A stretch of DNA of 64,000 nucleotides from Zoogloea oleivorans (GCA_030157785.1 JAOAUC010000016.1:19567-83566), one strand, 5' to 3'; positions 1 through 8,250 are shown, counted from the first letter of the stretch. Notes: generated from the sequence alone by a model not told the origin. Program-made: numbers and translations.

Positions 1-90
1 TTCCGGGAGTTCGCCCCGGCCAAAGTACAAGGATCGCGCTTCCTGAAGGCTGACCGAACGTGCCTCCACGCTGAAAGGAACCTGCATCAT
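1..90 (-). CDS. Unrecognised protein, N-terminus only
   Basis: An open frame on the minus strand starts at ATG 90 (a second ATG is at 87) behind a strong GGAGGAGG ribosome site at about 93-100 and runs off the window edge. Only 30 residues are visible (MMQVPFSVEARSVSLQEARS and onward). No family is recognisable from them. It is divergent from the PedF-like cytochrome gene. Confidence 0.55.
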   Translation of the reverse strand, partial: MMQVPFSVEARSVSLQEARSLYFGRGELPE

Positions 91-386
91 CGCCTCCTCC
101 GTTTGTACGGATTGTGTGCCGGCTTCGAGGCCGGCTTTGGTATATGCTCCAAAATGTAGCAGCTGGACCACATTTCAGCAATGTGACTGCTCCATCACGA
201 TTCCCTATCAGCAATTGTCAGGCCAGTTTATCCACCCATAAATAAAACCAGAAAATCCCGGCGCACCAAAGAGGTTCATCTTCCGGCCTGCGCACTTGCC
301 AAATTGGCACGCACCTTGCTGAATGGACTGCACACGGCGACTCGCCCACTCGCGGATCGCTCGATGCATTCCAATCATGACCAAAG
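91..386. promoter_or_regulatory. Divergent intergenic region before the PQQ locus
   Basis: About 300 bases without a convincing gene lie between the divergent minus-strand gene and the PedF-like cytochrome. A hairpin with 6-bp arms GCCGGC and loop TTCGAG sits at 118-135, in the leader of the minus-strand gene. No clear -35/-10 pair could be assigned. It presumably carries both promoters. Confidence 0.35.
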
Positions 387-824
387 GTGATCCAGGTGAC
401 TGTTCGCAACTCCTCCCTCCTCCGCGCCCTCTCCGCCACCGCCCTCGCACTGGCTGCCGGCGCCCTTTTCGCCCACGGCGACGTGACCCCGCAGGCGGTT
501 GATACCTCCACGCTGAAGCAGGTTGGCAAGGAATGGCTGGTCAAGAACCCGTACCTCGGCGACAAGGAAGCCATCCGCATCGGCTCCTCGGCCTTCAACC
601 AGAACTGTGCCCGCTGCCATGGCCTCGGCGCGGTATCCGGCGGCATTGCCCCCGACCTGCGCTACCTGCCGGAAGGCCAGGAAGGCGACGAAATCTTCCT
701 GCAGCGTATCCGCCACGGCGCCACCCGCGACGGCCGCGTTTACATGCCCCCGTTCGAAGGCATCCTGAGCCAGGAAGCCATGTGGACCATCCGCGCCTGG
801 CTGGAGACCGTGCGTGCTGACTAA
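387..824 (+). CDS. pedF: Cytochrome c-550, PedF-like
   Basis: This is a 145-residue exported monohaem cytochrome c, a likely periplasmic electron acceptor for a PQQ alcohol dehydrogenase. It has a hydrophobic signal peptide ending near LFAHG, the haem site CARCH in residues 70-75 and a candidate axial Met in VYMPPFEG. The segment HGDVTPQ after the signal and the WTIRAWLETVR end fit the PedF family. The listed start is GTG 387; GTG 396 is also possible and better spaced from the AAAGG at 382-386. Its end overlaps the next gene, so the two are probably translationally coupled. It lacks the Cys-containing insert found in the second PedF-like protein at 10886-11344. Confidence 0.85.
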   Translation: MIQVTVRNSSLLRALSATALALAAGALFAHGDVTPQAVDTSTLKQVGKEWLVKNPYLGDKEAIRIGSSAFNQNCARCHGLGAVSGGIAPDLRYLPEGQEGDEIFLQRIRHGATRDGRVYMPPFEGILSQEAMWTIRAWLETVRAD

Positions 825-1659
825 TCGCCGCCAATTTCTGCTCGGCGCCGGTGCCATTGCGCTGGCGGCCAACCTCCCGGCCCGCGCCGACGCCCTGGAT
901 GACATCCGCAAGAAGGGCAGCCTGAGGGTCGCGGTTTACAACGGCTTCGCCCCCTACTCCGACCAGGGCAAGGGGATCGACGTGGAGCTCGCCGAAGCCC
1001 TCGGCAAGCAGCTTGGGCTGGCCACCCAGGTGGTCGGCTACAACGCCGACGAGGACATGGACGACGACCTGCGCAACATGGTCTGGAAAGGCCATTACCT
1101 CGGCGCCCAGCCCTCCGACGTGATGATGCACGTGCCGGTGGACTCCTACCTGCAGGGCAAGAACGACAAGGTCAGGATCTTCGGACCCTACCACCTGGAA
1201 ACCATCGCCGTGGCGCGCGTCCAGCGTATCGGTTCGATCCGCGGGTCGGCCGCCACCGCACTGGAAGTCTTCACGCGGGAGAAGATCGGTGTCGAAGGCC
1301 GCAGCCTGGCCGACGCCTTCCTGCTGGGCGTGCTGAACGGCCGCCTGCGCGAGAACGTGGTGCACTTCACCAGCGTGGCTGGCGCCATCGACAAGATGAA
1401 GGCCGGCGAGCTCGCCGCCGTGATGGGCCCGCGCTCGGAGATCGAGGTCGCCCTCGGCAAGGACGCCCGCTTCGTCATCGAGGCCGTGCAAATGCCGGAA
1501 CTGAAGATCAACAACTGGCCCCTCGGAATGGCTGTCAAGGCCGAAGAAGCGGCCCTTGCCGACGCCCTCGCCGGCGCCCTCAAGGAACTCCAGCGCAACG
1601 GCACCGTGGCCGCCATCTTCGCCCGCCATGGCGTCACCTACCTGCAGCCAACCCTCTGA
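814..1659 (+). CDS. PQQ-associated periplasmic substrate-binding protein
   Basis: This 281-residue protein resembles family-3 solute-binding proteins: KKGSLRVAVYNGFAPYSD near the N-terminus, then alternating alpha/beta lobes. A twin-arginine-type signal (RRQFLLGAG, residues 5-13) suggests Tat export. Binding proteins of this kind recur beside quinoprotein dehydrogenases without an adjacent permease or ATPase, and none is seen here; their ligand is not established. The GTG start at 814 lies inside the preceding cytochrome gene, overlapping its stop. The YVTN propeller gene follows 4 bp later, so the three genes look like one transcript. Confidence 0.85.
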   Translation: MLTNRRQFLLGAGAIALAANLPARADALDDIRKKGSLRVAVYNGFAPYSDQGKGIDVELAEALGKQLGLATQVVGYNADEDMDDDLRNMVWKGHYLGAQPSDVMMHVPVDSYLQGKNDKVRIFGPYHLETIAVARVQRIGSIRGSAATALEVFTREKIGVEGRSLADAFLLGVLNGRLRENVVHFTSVAGAIDKMKAGELAAVMGPRSEIEVALGKDARFVIEAVQMPELKINNWPLGMAVKAEEAALADALAGALKELQRNGTVAAIFARHGVTYLQPTL

Positions 1660-1663
1660 AACC

Positions 1664-2608
1664 ATGGCAAAAGCCTTCACCCTCCGGTTCCTGCTGGCAA
1701 GTTGCAGCGTGCTGCCCGGGCTCGCCCTTGCAGCACCGTTCGCCTATGTGCCGAACGAAAAATCCGCCTCCGTATCAGTAATCGACACCGCCACCGACAC
1801 CGTGGTCGGCACCCTGCCCGGCGGCCAGCGACCGCGCGGCATTGCCACCGACGGCAAGCTTCTTTACGTCAGCGAGGCACCCAGCAACAGCCTGGTCGTC
1901 ATCGACATTGCGGCAGGCAAGCAGGTGAAGAGCATTCCCCTCGGCGAATCCCCCGAGGGCGTCAGCGTATCGGCAGACCACAAGCTGATTGCCGCGGCGG
2001 TCGAGGAATCCAACAGTGTTGTGCTGATCGATGCCGCCAAACGGCGCCAGCTGGCCGACATCAAGGTGCAGGGCAAGAACCCGGAGCACGCGGTGTTCAG
2101 CCCGGACGGACGCTGGCTGCTGGTCAGCGCAGAAGAGGCCGAACAGGTGGACCTGATCGACGTGAAGGCCCGCAAGCAAGTCGCCTCCATCCAGGTCGGA
2201 AAACGCCCGCGGGGCATCGGTTTCACGCCTGACGGCAGCCGCGCCTACGTGGCCTGCGAGTTGGTGAGCACGGTGTACGCGATCGACATGGGCAAGCGCC
2301 AGGTCATCGCCGAAATCAAGGCCGGCACCTTCTCGAATGGCGTCACCATGGCGCCGGACGGCAGCCGGGCCTACATCTCGAATGGCAAGGACGGCACGGT
2401 GAGCGTCATCCGCACCGCCGACAACCAGATCGAAGCCACCATTCCGGTCGGCAAACGCCCCTGGAACATGGCCATCACCCCCGATGGCAGCAAGCTCTAC
2501 GTGGCCAACGGCCGCTCCAACAGCGTCTCGGTGATCGACACCGCGCGGCTTGAGACGATCAAGGAAATCTCCGTCGGCGAGCTTCCCTGGGGTGTCGTCA
2601 TTCATTGA
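1664..2608 (+). CDS. YVTN beta-propeller protein, PQQ-associated
   Basis: This 314-residue exported protein has a signal peptide (cleavage near LALAAPFAY) followed by about seven 40-residue blades of the YVTN type, each built around VSVIDTA-like strands, a PRGI or PEGV turn and an SPDG or TPDG loop. It matches the beta-propeller family that accompanies PQQ-dependent alcohol catabolism. No catalytic residues are evident, and the blades carry no CxxCH, so it is not a cytochrome. ATG 1664 is the only start that leaves the signal peptide at the N-terminus. It is the last gene of the pedF-SBP-propeller unit. A role in dehydrogenase assembly or substrate binding is inference. Confidence 0.85.
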   Translation: MAKAFTLRFLLASCSVLPGLALAAPFAYVPNEKSASVSVIDTATDTVVGTLPGGQRPRGIATDGKLLYVSEAPSNSLVVIDIAAGKQVKSIPLGESPEGVSVSADHKLIAAAVEESNSVVLIDAAKRRQLADIKVQGKNPEHAVFSPDGRWLLVSAEEAEQVDLIDVKARKQVASIQVGKRPRGIGFTPDGSRAYVACELVSTVYAIDMGKRQVIAEIKAGTFSNGVTMAPDGSRAYISNGKDGTVSVIRTADNQIEATIPVGKRPWNMAITPDGSKLYVANGRSNSVSVIDTARLETIKEISVGELPWGVVIH

Positions 2609-2666
2609 AGCAGTAGTCGACCGCGGGTAGCGGTCACTATCTGAACACATTCCCCTGCGTCAACCA

Positions 2667-2699
2667 GGCACACCTGCTCCATAACGGAACAGGTGTGCC
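2667..2699. promoter_or_regulatory. Perfect dyad containing the activator-site motif
   Basis: Arms GGCACACCTG (2667-2676) and CAGGTGTGCC (2690-2699) are exact inverted complements around a 13-nt spacer. No T-run follows on either strand, so it is a poor intrinsic terminator. One arm continues as CACACCTGCTCCA, which matches the repeats at 3240-3253 and 3271-3284. It may bind the same activator. It lies between the ends of the convergent propeller and cytochrome genes. Confidence 0.4.
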
Positions 2700-2740
2700 A
2701 CACATCTGAAACACTTCAGGCAGAAGCCCTATTTATCCGC

Positions 2741-3055
2741 TCAGAGCTTCAGGATCCACTCGACCGCGGTCTTCAGGTCGGCGTCGCTGATCTTGTCGGC
2801 GCCGTTAGGCGGCATCGGGATCTGACCCCAGGTGCCGGTGCCACCATGGCGTACCTTGGCGGTCAGCACGGCCACCGCATCGCCCTGCCCCTTGTATTTC
2901 GCCGCCACATCCTTGTAGGCCGGTCCGACACGCTTTTCAGCCACAGCATGACAGGCCACGCAACGGGCCTTCTTGATGATCTCTTCAGAGGCCAGGGCCG
3001 GGGAAGCAGCGGCAACCCCCAGCGCAACGGTGCAAACCAACTGGACAAATTTCAT
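2741..3055 (-). CDS. Small class I cytochrome c (c551/c8-like)
   Basis: This is a 104-residue monohaem cytochrome: a 22-residue signal peptide (ASPALA/SEE), haem site CVACH, conserved VGPAYKDVAAKY and axial Met in IPMPPN, ending DLKTAVEWILKL. Such proteins are periplasmic electron shuttles to terminal oxidases. ATG 3055 has an AAGGAGGAG ribosome site. It stands alone on the minus strand, divergent from the sigma-54 activator gene. A sigma-54-like promoter (3126-3140) and upstream activator-like repeats (3240-3284) suggest that the neighbouring regulator controls it. Confidence 0.9.
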   Translation of the reverse strand: MKFVQLVCTVALGVAAASPALASEEIIKKARCVACHAVAEKRVGPAYKDVAAKYKGQGDAVAVLTAKVRHGGTGTWGQIPMPPNGADKISDADLKTAVEWILKL

Positions 3056-3125
3056 GAGCTCCTCCTTCTTATGGAATAACGTTGTTCAGCGACAGCGGTC
3101 CCAACCGCCTTGCCCCCGTCAGGCA

Positions 3126-3140
3126 GCAAAAACCGTGCAG
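3126..3140 (-). promoter_or_regulatory. Sigma-54 -24/-12-like promoter
   Basis: The minus strand reads CTGCACGGTTTTTGC. This fits the consensus TGGCACG-N4-TTGC with exact spacing, an intact GC at -12 and mismatches in the first two bases, so TG replaces GG at -24. It lies about 70 bp upstream of the cytochrome gene ending at 2741. Confidence 0.45.
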
Positions 3141-3239
3141 GGCACGACCATTCTGATGCACAAAAACAAAGTCCTTTTCCGTCAGTTACTTGCACGCAAC
3201 ACCTGACTCGACGCGGGCAGCAAACCCTGTTCAGGGTCA

Positions 3240-3284
3240 GAACACCTGCTCCATCCCGTTACGTCAGGCTGAACACCTGCTCCA
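3240..3284. promoter_or_regulatory. Two direct activator-like sites
   Basis: The 14-mer GAACACCTGCTCCA occurs at 3240-3253 and again identically at 3271-3284. The 31-bp spacing is about three helical turns, so both copies face the same side of the DNA. A partial copy (AACACCTGACTC) is at about 3198-3209 and a variant lies in the dyad at 2667-2699. They are 100-160 bp upstream of the sigma-54-like promoter, the usual place for enhancer sites. Assigning them to the adjacent activator is inference. Confidence 0.5.
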
Positions 3285-3394
3285 CCGCTTTTTGCGCCAA
3301 CAGCCCCGTATTCCGGAGAAAGCCCCCAAAAACCGGGCCCCAGAGGCCCATTCGGGCACCCTTAGGCGGCGGGCATGTTTCCTGCTGCGTCCCG

Positions 3395-5260
3395 ATGGTG
3401 AAAGACATCGACCCACACTCCATCACCCTGCCCCTCGACGCCATCCGGCGCTCGTGGGAACGCTGCGCGGCCAGCGGCCTGCGTACCGACGAAGCACTGC
3501 CGGACACGCGCAACCAGCGCACCAGCCTGTCGGACCGACTCGAAGCCAATGCCCGGCTGGTAACTTACGCCCAGCCGATCATGGAACACCTGCACCAGCA
3601 GATCGCCCGCTCGTCTTCCACCATCCTGCTGGCCGACGACTCGGGCGTGATCCTCCGCTCGGTGGGCGACCAGGACTTTCTCGAACGGGCTGCGCGCATC
3701 TCCCTCAAACCGGGGCATTCCTGGTCCGAGGCGGTGATGGGCACCAATGCCATAGGTACCGCCCTGGCCGAGCAGCGCCCGGTGGCTGTCATCGGCGCCG
3801 AGCACTACCTCGACCGCAACAAGTTCCTGACCTGCATCGCCACCCCCATCCATGCCCCCACCGGCGGCGTGCTCGGCATCCTCGACGTATCCAGCAGCGT
3901 GTGCATGACCCAGATCCACGCCCAGGCGCTGCTCCAGACCACTGCAGAGATCATCGAGAACCGCCTGATCGAAACGGTGAATGATGCCGCCGTAGTGATC
4001 CGCTTCCACCACCAGCCCGAAGCCCTTGGCTCTCCGCTGGAAGGCCTGGCCGTGTTCGACGAGGCTGGCGGCCTGCTGGCGTGCAACCGGCGCGCAGAGC
4101 GCCTTCTGGGCATTGCCGACACCCAGCTCACCCGGCCGCCGTTCTGGAACATCTTTGAAACCCGCTGGAACGCCGTCCTCGATCACGCCCTGCAAAGCAG
4201 CGTCCGCCCCACCAAGCTGCGCTGCCACCGGGGCCGCGAGTTTGTTGCCCACGTGCTGGTGAGCAACCTGCAACGGGTGCGCCCGGCCGGCGCCAAGGAA
4301 GCGCGCCCCACCCCGCGCCCCCGCGCGCCCCACACCCTCGACGACCTCGACCTCGGCGACAAGGCCGTCACCCACGCCGTGCGCCGCGCCCGCCGCATTC
4401 TCGGGCTCGACATCCCGCTGCTCGTCCAAGGCGAAACCGGCACTGGCAAGGAAGTATTCGCCCAGGCCTTTCACCATAGCGGCCCGCGTCGGGATGGCCC
4501 CTTCGTGGCCATCAACTGTGCCGCCATCCCGGCCACCCTGATCGAAGCGGAACTCTTCGGCTACACCGCCGGCGCCTACACGGGGGCACGTGGCGACGGC
4601 GCCCGCGGCAAGCTGCGGGAAGCCAACGGCGGCACCCTCTTCCTCGATGAAATCGGCGACATGCCGCTCAAGCTCCAGGCGGTGCTGCTGCGCGTGCTCG
4701 AAACCCGGCGGGTCACCCCCCTCGGCGGTGGCCCCGAAGAAGAAATCGACCTGTCCCTGGTATGCGCCAGCCACCGTTCCCTCAAGACCCTGTGCGAGAA
4801 CGGCGACTTTCGCCCTGACCTGTACTTCCGCCTGTCGGCGATGAGCCTGTCGCTACCGGCCCTGCGCGAGCGCAGCGACGTCGAGTCCATGGCCCGACGC
4901 ATCCTGCAGGAAGAATCCCCCAACCGTCCGGTGCGCCTGTCCGCCTCCACCCTCGACCTGATCCGCCGCCACCCGTGGCCGGGCAACATCCGCCAGCTGA
5001 AAAACGCCCTGCGTCTGGCCACCGCCATGCTCGGCCCGGACGAAGACACCCTCACCCCCGACCACCTGCCGCAGGATCTGCTCGACGACCCCGACACCCC
5101 CGCCCCGCTGCCGCCCTCGCAAAGCCTGCGCGCCGCCGAGATCCGCCTGGTGGAAGACACGGTCGCCCGCCACAACGGCAACATTTCGGCCGCCGCCCGC
5201 GAGCTGGGCATCACCCGCACCACCCTGTACCGCAAGCTGCGCCAGATGTCGTCCCTGTAG
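3395..5260 (+). CDS. Sigma-54-dependent activator, AcoR-like
   Basis: This 621-residue enhancer-binding protein has an N-terminal GAF-type sensor (about 60-200), a PAS-like segment (about 210-295) and a central AAA+ domain with Walker A GETGTGKE (346-353), sigma-54 contact loop GAYTGA (393-398, Tyr in place of the usual Phe) and Walker B LFLDEIGD (415-422). A Fis-type helix-turn-helix (NGNISAAARELGITRTTLYR) ends it. The order and length match AcoR-like regulators of alcohol and acetoin use. ATG 3395 was chosen because the open frame upstream to 3110 is low-complexity and would run through the operator region. It lies in a PQQ locus beside sigma-54-type sites. The inducer is unknown. Confidence 0.88.
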   Translation: MVKDIDPHSITLPLDAIRRSWERCAASGLRTDEALPDTRNQRTSLSDRLEANARLVTYAQPIMEHLHQQIARSSSTILLADDSGVILRSVGDQDFLERAARISLKPGHSWSEAVMGTNAIGTALAEQRPVAVIGAEHYLDRNKFLTCIATPIHAPTGGVLGILDVSSSVCMTQIHAQALLQTTAEIIENRLIETVNDAAVVIRFHHQPEALGSPLEGLAVFDEAGGLLACNRRAERLLGIADTQLTRPPFWNIFETRWNAVLDHALQSSVRPTKLRCHRGREFVAHVLVSNLQRVRPAGAKEARPTPRPRAPHTLDDLDLGDKAVTHAVRRARRILGLDIPLLVQGETGTGKEVFAQAFHHSGPRRDGPFVAINCAAIPATLIEAELFGYTAGAYTGARGDGARGKLREANGGTLFLDEIGDMPLKLQAVLLRVLETRRVTPLGGGPEEEIDLSLVCASHRSLKTLCENGDFRPDLYFRLSAMSLSLPALRERSDVESMARRILQEESPNRPVRLSASTLDLIRRHPWPGNIRQLKNALRLATAMLGPDEDTLTPDHLPQDLLDDPDTPAPLPPSQSLRAAEIRLVEDTVARHNGNISAAARELGITRTTLYRKLRQMSSL

Positions 5261-5328
5261 CCGGGGCAGGCAACCCGGCCCGGTCGGGCATGGGATACTC
5301 CGCCATTGCCCACCCCCACCAGCCCATC

Positions 5329-5715
5329 GTGCGAACCCGCCCCCCCCCCCTCCGCCTGCTCGTCGCCAACCTCGCCCTGCTTTCCGTCACCGCCTGCGCC
5401 CCCGCCCCCAGTCCGCTACCGGCAGAACTGAAGGCCGAGCTTGGCGTCGGCATGCCTGTTGCCGAAGCCAGCAAACGCCTGCGCGCCCACGGCACCACCC
5501 TGTCCGTCTACAGCGCCGCCGAATGCCAGGCGCTGCTCGACCGCAGCCCGAACATCTCCCAGTTACCCCCCCGCGGCGGGCCGTGCATCTTCGGCAAGAT
5601 TCCGCTCTCGAAAACCTGGTACGGCGCCCACACGGACGTCATCCTGCAGATCGTCTTCGATGCCAGCGGCAAGCTGGTCGACGGCAACTTCGAAGAGCTC
5701 GGCAGCTTCCTCTAG
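5329..5715 (+). CDS. Small putative lipoprotein with a poly-C tract
   Basis: This 128-residue protein starts best at GTG 5329. That gives a short basic N-terminus, a hydrophobic stretch and a lipobox ending SVTAC at Cys 23 (ATG 5290 is in frame but would put 13 residues ahead of the signal). The mature part has two Cys (AECQALL and GGPCIFGK), consistent with a disulfide, and no domain I recognise. Codons 4-8 lie in an unbroken run of 11 C. It follows the activator gene by about 70 bp on the same strand. Confidence 0.6.
   Translation: MRTRPPPLRLLVANLALLSVTACAPAPSPLPAELKAELGVGMPVAEASKRLRAHGTTLSVYSAAECQALLDRSPNISQLPPRGGPCIFGKIPLSKTWYGAHTDVILQIVFDASGKLVDGNFEELGSFL
5340..5350 (+). repeat. Homopolymeric tract of 11 C
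   Basis: Eleven consecutive C lie in the signal-peptide codons of the small lipoprotein gene. A change of one or two bases would shift the frame before the lipobox. Tracts of this length are prone to slippage and also to sequencing error. Confidence 0.8.
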
Positions 5716-5730
5716 CGTTTAGCGCCAGCA

Positions 5731-5766
5731 CAAAAAGAAAAACCCCGGCGGGGGGACGTCCGGGGT
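5731..5766 (-). terminator. Intrinsic terminator of the kinase-regulator-cytochrome unit
   Basis: Arms ACCCCGG (5742-5748) and CCGGGGT (5760-5766) are followed on the minus strand by TTTTCTTTTTG. It lies just past the stop of the minus-strand cytochrome gene. Confidence 0.8.
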
Positions 5767-5806
5767 CTGTCTCGACTGCGTGCTGCGCGGCCTGAGCCGC
5801 CGGCGC

Positions 5807-6187
5807 TTACTTGGGCGCCAGGGTCAGGATCCACTTCACCAGTTTCTTGGCGTCGGTTTCCTTGATGGCCACCTTGTTGGGGGGCATGGCCAGACCGCTG
5901 ACCTGGTCCTTCCAGTGGCTGCCGTAGGGGTTGGAGCCTTCCAGCACCACGCGGGTCAGGAACACATCGGCCCCCGGCTTGCCCTTGTAGAGCTTGGCCA
6001 CGTCCTGCCAGGCGGGGCCGATCGGCGCCAGCCCGTTGGGGCCCGGCGTGCCAGATTCGATGGCGTGACAGGTCAGGCAGCCGCTGCTCGCGGCAAGAGC
6101 CTTCATGTCGTCACCGGTCGCCGCCGAAGCGGAGGTGGCCAGCAGGGCCAGCCCCGCCAGCATCACGGCATTGCGTAAGGCGTTCAT
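5807..6187 (-). CDS. Class I cytochrome c
   Basis: This 126-residue periplasmic monohaem cytochrome has a signal peptide ending SASA/ATGDD, haem site CLTCH, the conserved IGPAWQDVAKLYKGKPG helix and an axial Met in LAMPPNKV, ending KKLVKWILTLAPK. ATG 6187 follows an AAGGAGAAA ribosome site. It begins 47 bp after the response-regulator gene on the same strand and ends at a strong terminator, so it is probably the third gene of the kinase-regulator-cytochrome operon. It differs from the 104-residue cytochrome at 2741-3055 by a longer loop after the haem site. Confidence 0.9.
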   Translation of the reverse strand: MNALRNAVMLAGLALLATSASAATGDDMKALAASSGCLTCHAIESGTPGPNGLAPIGPAWQDVAKLYKGKPGADVFLTRVVLEGSNPYGSHWKDQVSGLAMPPNKVAIKETDAKKLVKWILTLAPK

Positions 6188-6234
6188 TGTGTTTCTCCTT
6201 GGCTAAAAAATGCTTCCAGTCCGCCTGCCGACTG

Positions 6235-6873
6235 TCACGCCACCGACCATTCGATCAGCCCGTAGCGCGCCGCCAGTCGCAGCAGCTTGAAATCGTTGTC
6301 CGCGTCCAGTTTCTGCCGGATCGCGGTCATGTGGTTGTGAATCGTTTTCTGGCTCAGATGCATGGTGCTGGCAATGCTGCCCGTCGACTCGCCGCTCACC
6401 GCCAGGCGCAGCACATCGAACTCCCGTGGCGTCAGCTTCGACATCAAGCCTTCCCCGTCGAGCGCCGCCCCGGCCAGGGCCTGAGCCACATCCGGCGAGA
6501 GCACCCGCTTGCCGAGCGCCACCGCACGAATCGCATCGATCATCTCGGCCGGTTCGCTGTTCTTGGTCAAATAGCCCAGCGCCCCTACACGCATGGCCTG
6601 GGTCACATAACTGGGATTATCGTGCATCGAAATCACCAGCACCCGCAGGCCCGGCTCCCGCGCCAGCATGCGGCGGATGGCGTCGATGCCGCTACTGCCG
6701 CGCAGGCTCATGTCCACCACCGCCAGATCGATGCCGCCCGCAGCCAGCCGCGCATAGGCTTCATCGGCAGAAGCCGCCTCGCCAACCACGACCAACCCGT
6801 CCTCGGCATCGAGGAGACGCCGATAGCCATTGCGGACCACCGCGTGATCTTCCACCAGCAGGATGCGAATCAT
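6235..6873 (-). CDS. NarL/LuxR-type response regulator
   Basis: This 212-residue protein has a receiver domain (1-120) with the acidic pocket E8/D9, phospho-acceptor Asp54 (AVVDMSLRG) and Lys near SMHDNPSYV...YLTKNS. A LuxR-type helix-turn-helix follows (LTPREFDVLRLAVSGESTGSIAS, then HLSQKTIHNH). It lies 21 bp downstream of the histidine kinase, its likely partner. Relatives (AgmR, ErbR, ExaE) control PQQ-dependent alcohol oxidation, which fits the divergent dehydrogenase gene. That assignment rests on context. Confidence 0.9.
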   Translation of the reverse strand: MIRILLVEDHAVVRNGYRRLLDAEDGLVVVGEAASADEAYARLAAGGIDLAVVDMSLRGSSGIDAIRRMLAREPGLRVLVISMHDNPSYVTQAMRVGALGYLTKNSEPAEMIDAIRAVALGKRVLSPDVAQALAGAALDGEGLMSKLTPREFDVLRLAVSGESTGSIASTMHLSQKTIHNHMTAIRQKLDADNDFKLLRLAARYGLIEWSVA

Positions 6874-6894
6874 TTGTAGCGCCCGCCTTTCAGA

Positions 6895-8184
6895 CTAGCT
6901 CTGCGCCAGGGGCAGACTCAGGCGCACCTGCAGGCCACCGCCGGGCGCATCCGCCAGCCAGCAATGTCCACCGGCCATCTCGGCGCGCTCGCGCATGCCC
7001 AGCAGGCCGCCGCGGGAACGCCGGATCACGTCGGCCACCTGACCCACGCCGTTGTCGCACACCGTCAGTTCCAGCACGCGCCCACATTGCTGCAGCGACA
7101 GGCGCACCCGACTGGCCACACTGTGGCGCAAAACGTTGGTCAGCGCCTCCTGCAGGGTCCGGTAAAGCGCCAGCCCGGCAAGCGGCGGCAGCACCGGCAG
7201 GGTCGCCGGAAACTCCGTCTCGATGCCGATCTCCGGCACTCGCCCGCGCCAGCCGCTGACCAGATCGTTCAGGGCATCCACCATCTGCAGGCCTTCCAGG
7301 CCATGAGGGCGCAACTGGGACAAAAGGGTTCTCACCTGGCCAAGCATGCGGGTGGATTCGTTGCATATGTCGCGAGCACTTTCCTTCAGATCGTCCGGAG
7401 AAGCCCGACCGGCGTGACGCTCAATGTATGCGGCGGAAATATTGACGGCGGTCAAGGCCTGACCGAACTCATCGTGCAACTCCCGTGCCAGCTCCCGGCG
7501 CTCGGTTTCCTGCAACTCGAGAAGCTGCCGCGCCAGCTTCTGCTGGGCTGCGCGGGATTCGGCCAGCTCTTCCGAGAGCTGTTCGATGGCGCCGGCGATG
7601 CTCGCAAATTCCTTGAGCTGAAACGGCGGCAGACTAACCCGGGCCTCCCCACGCCCGATACGCGCCAGCCCCTGCTCCAGTTCGCGCACCGGCTTCAGGG
7701 CCCGGTGGGCCGCCAGCCAGGCAAGCACCGCCATGCCGAGGGAGAACACCACCAGCGTGGCCATGATGCGGGCGCCGTCGCGCAGCACCTCGTGGATTTC
7801 GGCCCGTGCATCGGCGCGAATCACCAGTGTGCCGCTGCCCATCGGAATCCGTCGTTCGTGGATCTGGCGCCCCTCGAGCAGGTAATCCACAAGGGTTGCC
7901 AGCGGGCCGCTGGCGGCCGGCGTTACACCCTGCTCCAGATTGGAGCGCTCCACCGACACAGCAACGTGTCGCAACTGACCACCTTCCAGCAGGGCCTTCA
8001 ACTCATCCGCCCGATACTCGGGCGCAGCACTCACCGCCAGAATGACATTCACCAGGCGGGTGGAGGCCTCCATTTCTTCCGCCACATCCTCCCGCAAGGC
8101 CAGCCCCACCCATGCGGCGGCGGCGGCAACGAGGGCCAGGGCAAAACCCAGAACGTATCCGAACAGCCTCCAGCGCAAATCCAC
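6895..8184 (-). CDS. Membrane sensor histidine kinase (HisKA_3 type)
   Basis: This 429-residue kinase has TM1 at about 8-28, a periplasmic sensor of about 110 residues, TM2 at about 142-159, HAMP (160-210), a dimerisation and phospho-acceptor domain with His237 in ETERRELARELHDEFGQ, then an ATPase domain (N-box LQEALTNVLRH, G1 VCDNGVGQ). The GTG start at 8184 is set by AGGAGA at 8191-8196; the frame extends upstream but without a signal or domain. It forms an operon with the response regulator and is divergent from the PQQ alcohol dehydrogenase, so it probably senses the alcohol oxidation state. The signal is unknown. Confidence 0.9.
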   Translation of the reverse strand: MDLRWRLFGYVLGFALALVAAAAAWVGLALREDVAEEMEASTRLVNVILAVSAAPEYRADELKALLEGGQLRHVAVSVERSNLEQGVTPAASGPLATLVDYLLEGRQIHERRIPMGSGTLVIRADARAEIHEVLRDGARIMATLVVFSLGMAVLAWLAAHRALKPVRELEQGLARIGRGEARVSLPPFQLKEFASIAGAIEQLSEELAESRAAQQKLARQLLELQETERRELARELHDEFGQALTAVNISAAYIERHAGRASPDDLKESARDICNESTRMLGQVRTLLSQLRPHGLEGLQMVDALNDLVSGWRGRVPEIGIETEFPATLPVLPPLAGLALYRTLQEALTNVLRHSVASRVRLSLQQCGRVLELTVCDNGVGQVADVIRRSRGGLLGMRERAEMAGGHCWLADAPGGGLQVRLSLPLAQS

Positions 8185-8250
8185 CTTGCGTCTCCTTTTA
8201 TTTCTTTGTGGGTAGGTATCAGCAAGGCATGTGCCAACTCCTGGATAGAC

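Noticed and set aside
3110..3394. N-terminal extension of the sigma-54 activator
   Set aside because: It would read through the promoter and operator region and has basic low-complexity sequence; ATG 3395 fits the family length.
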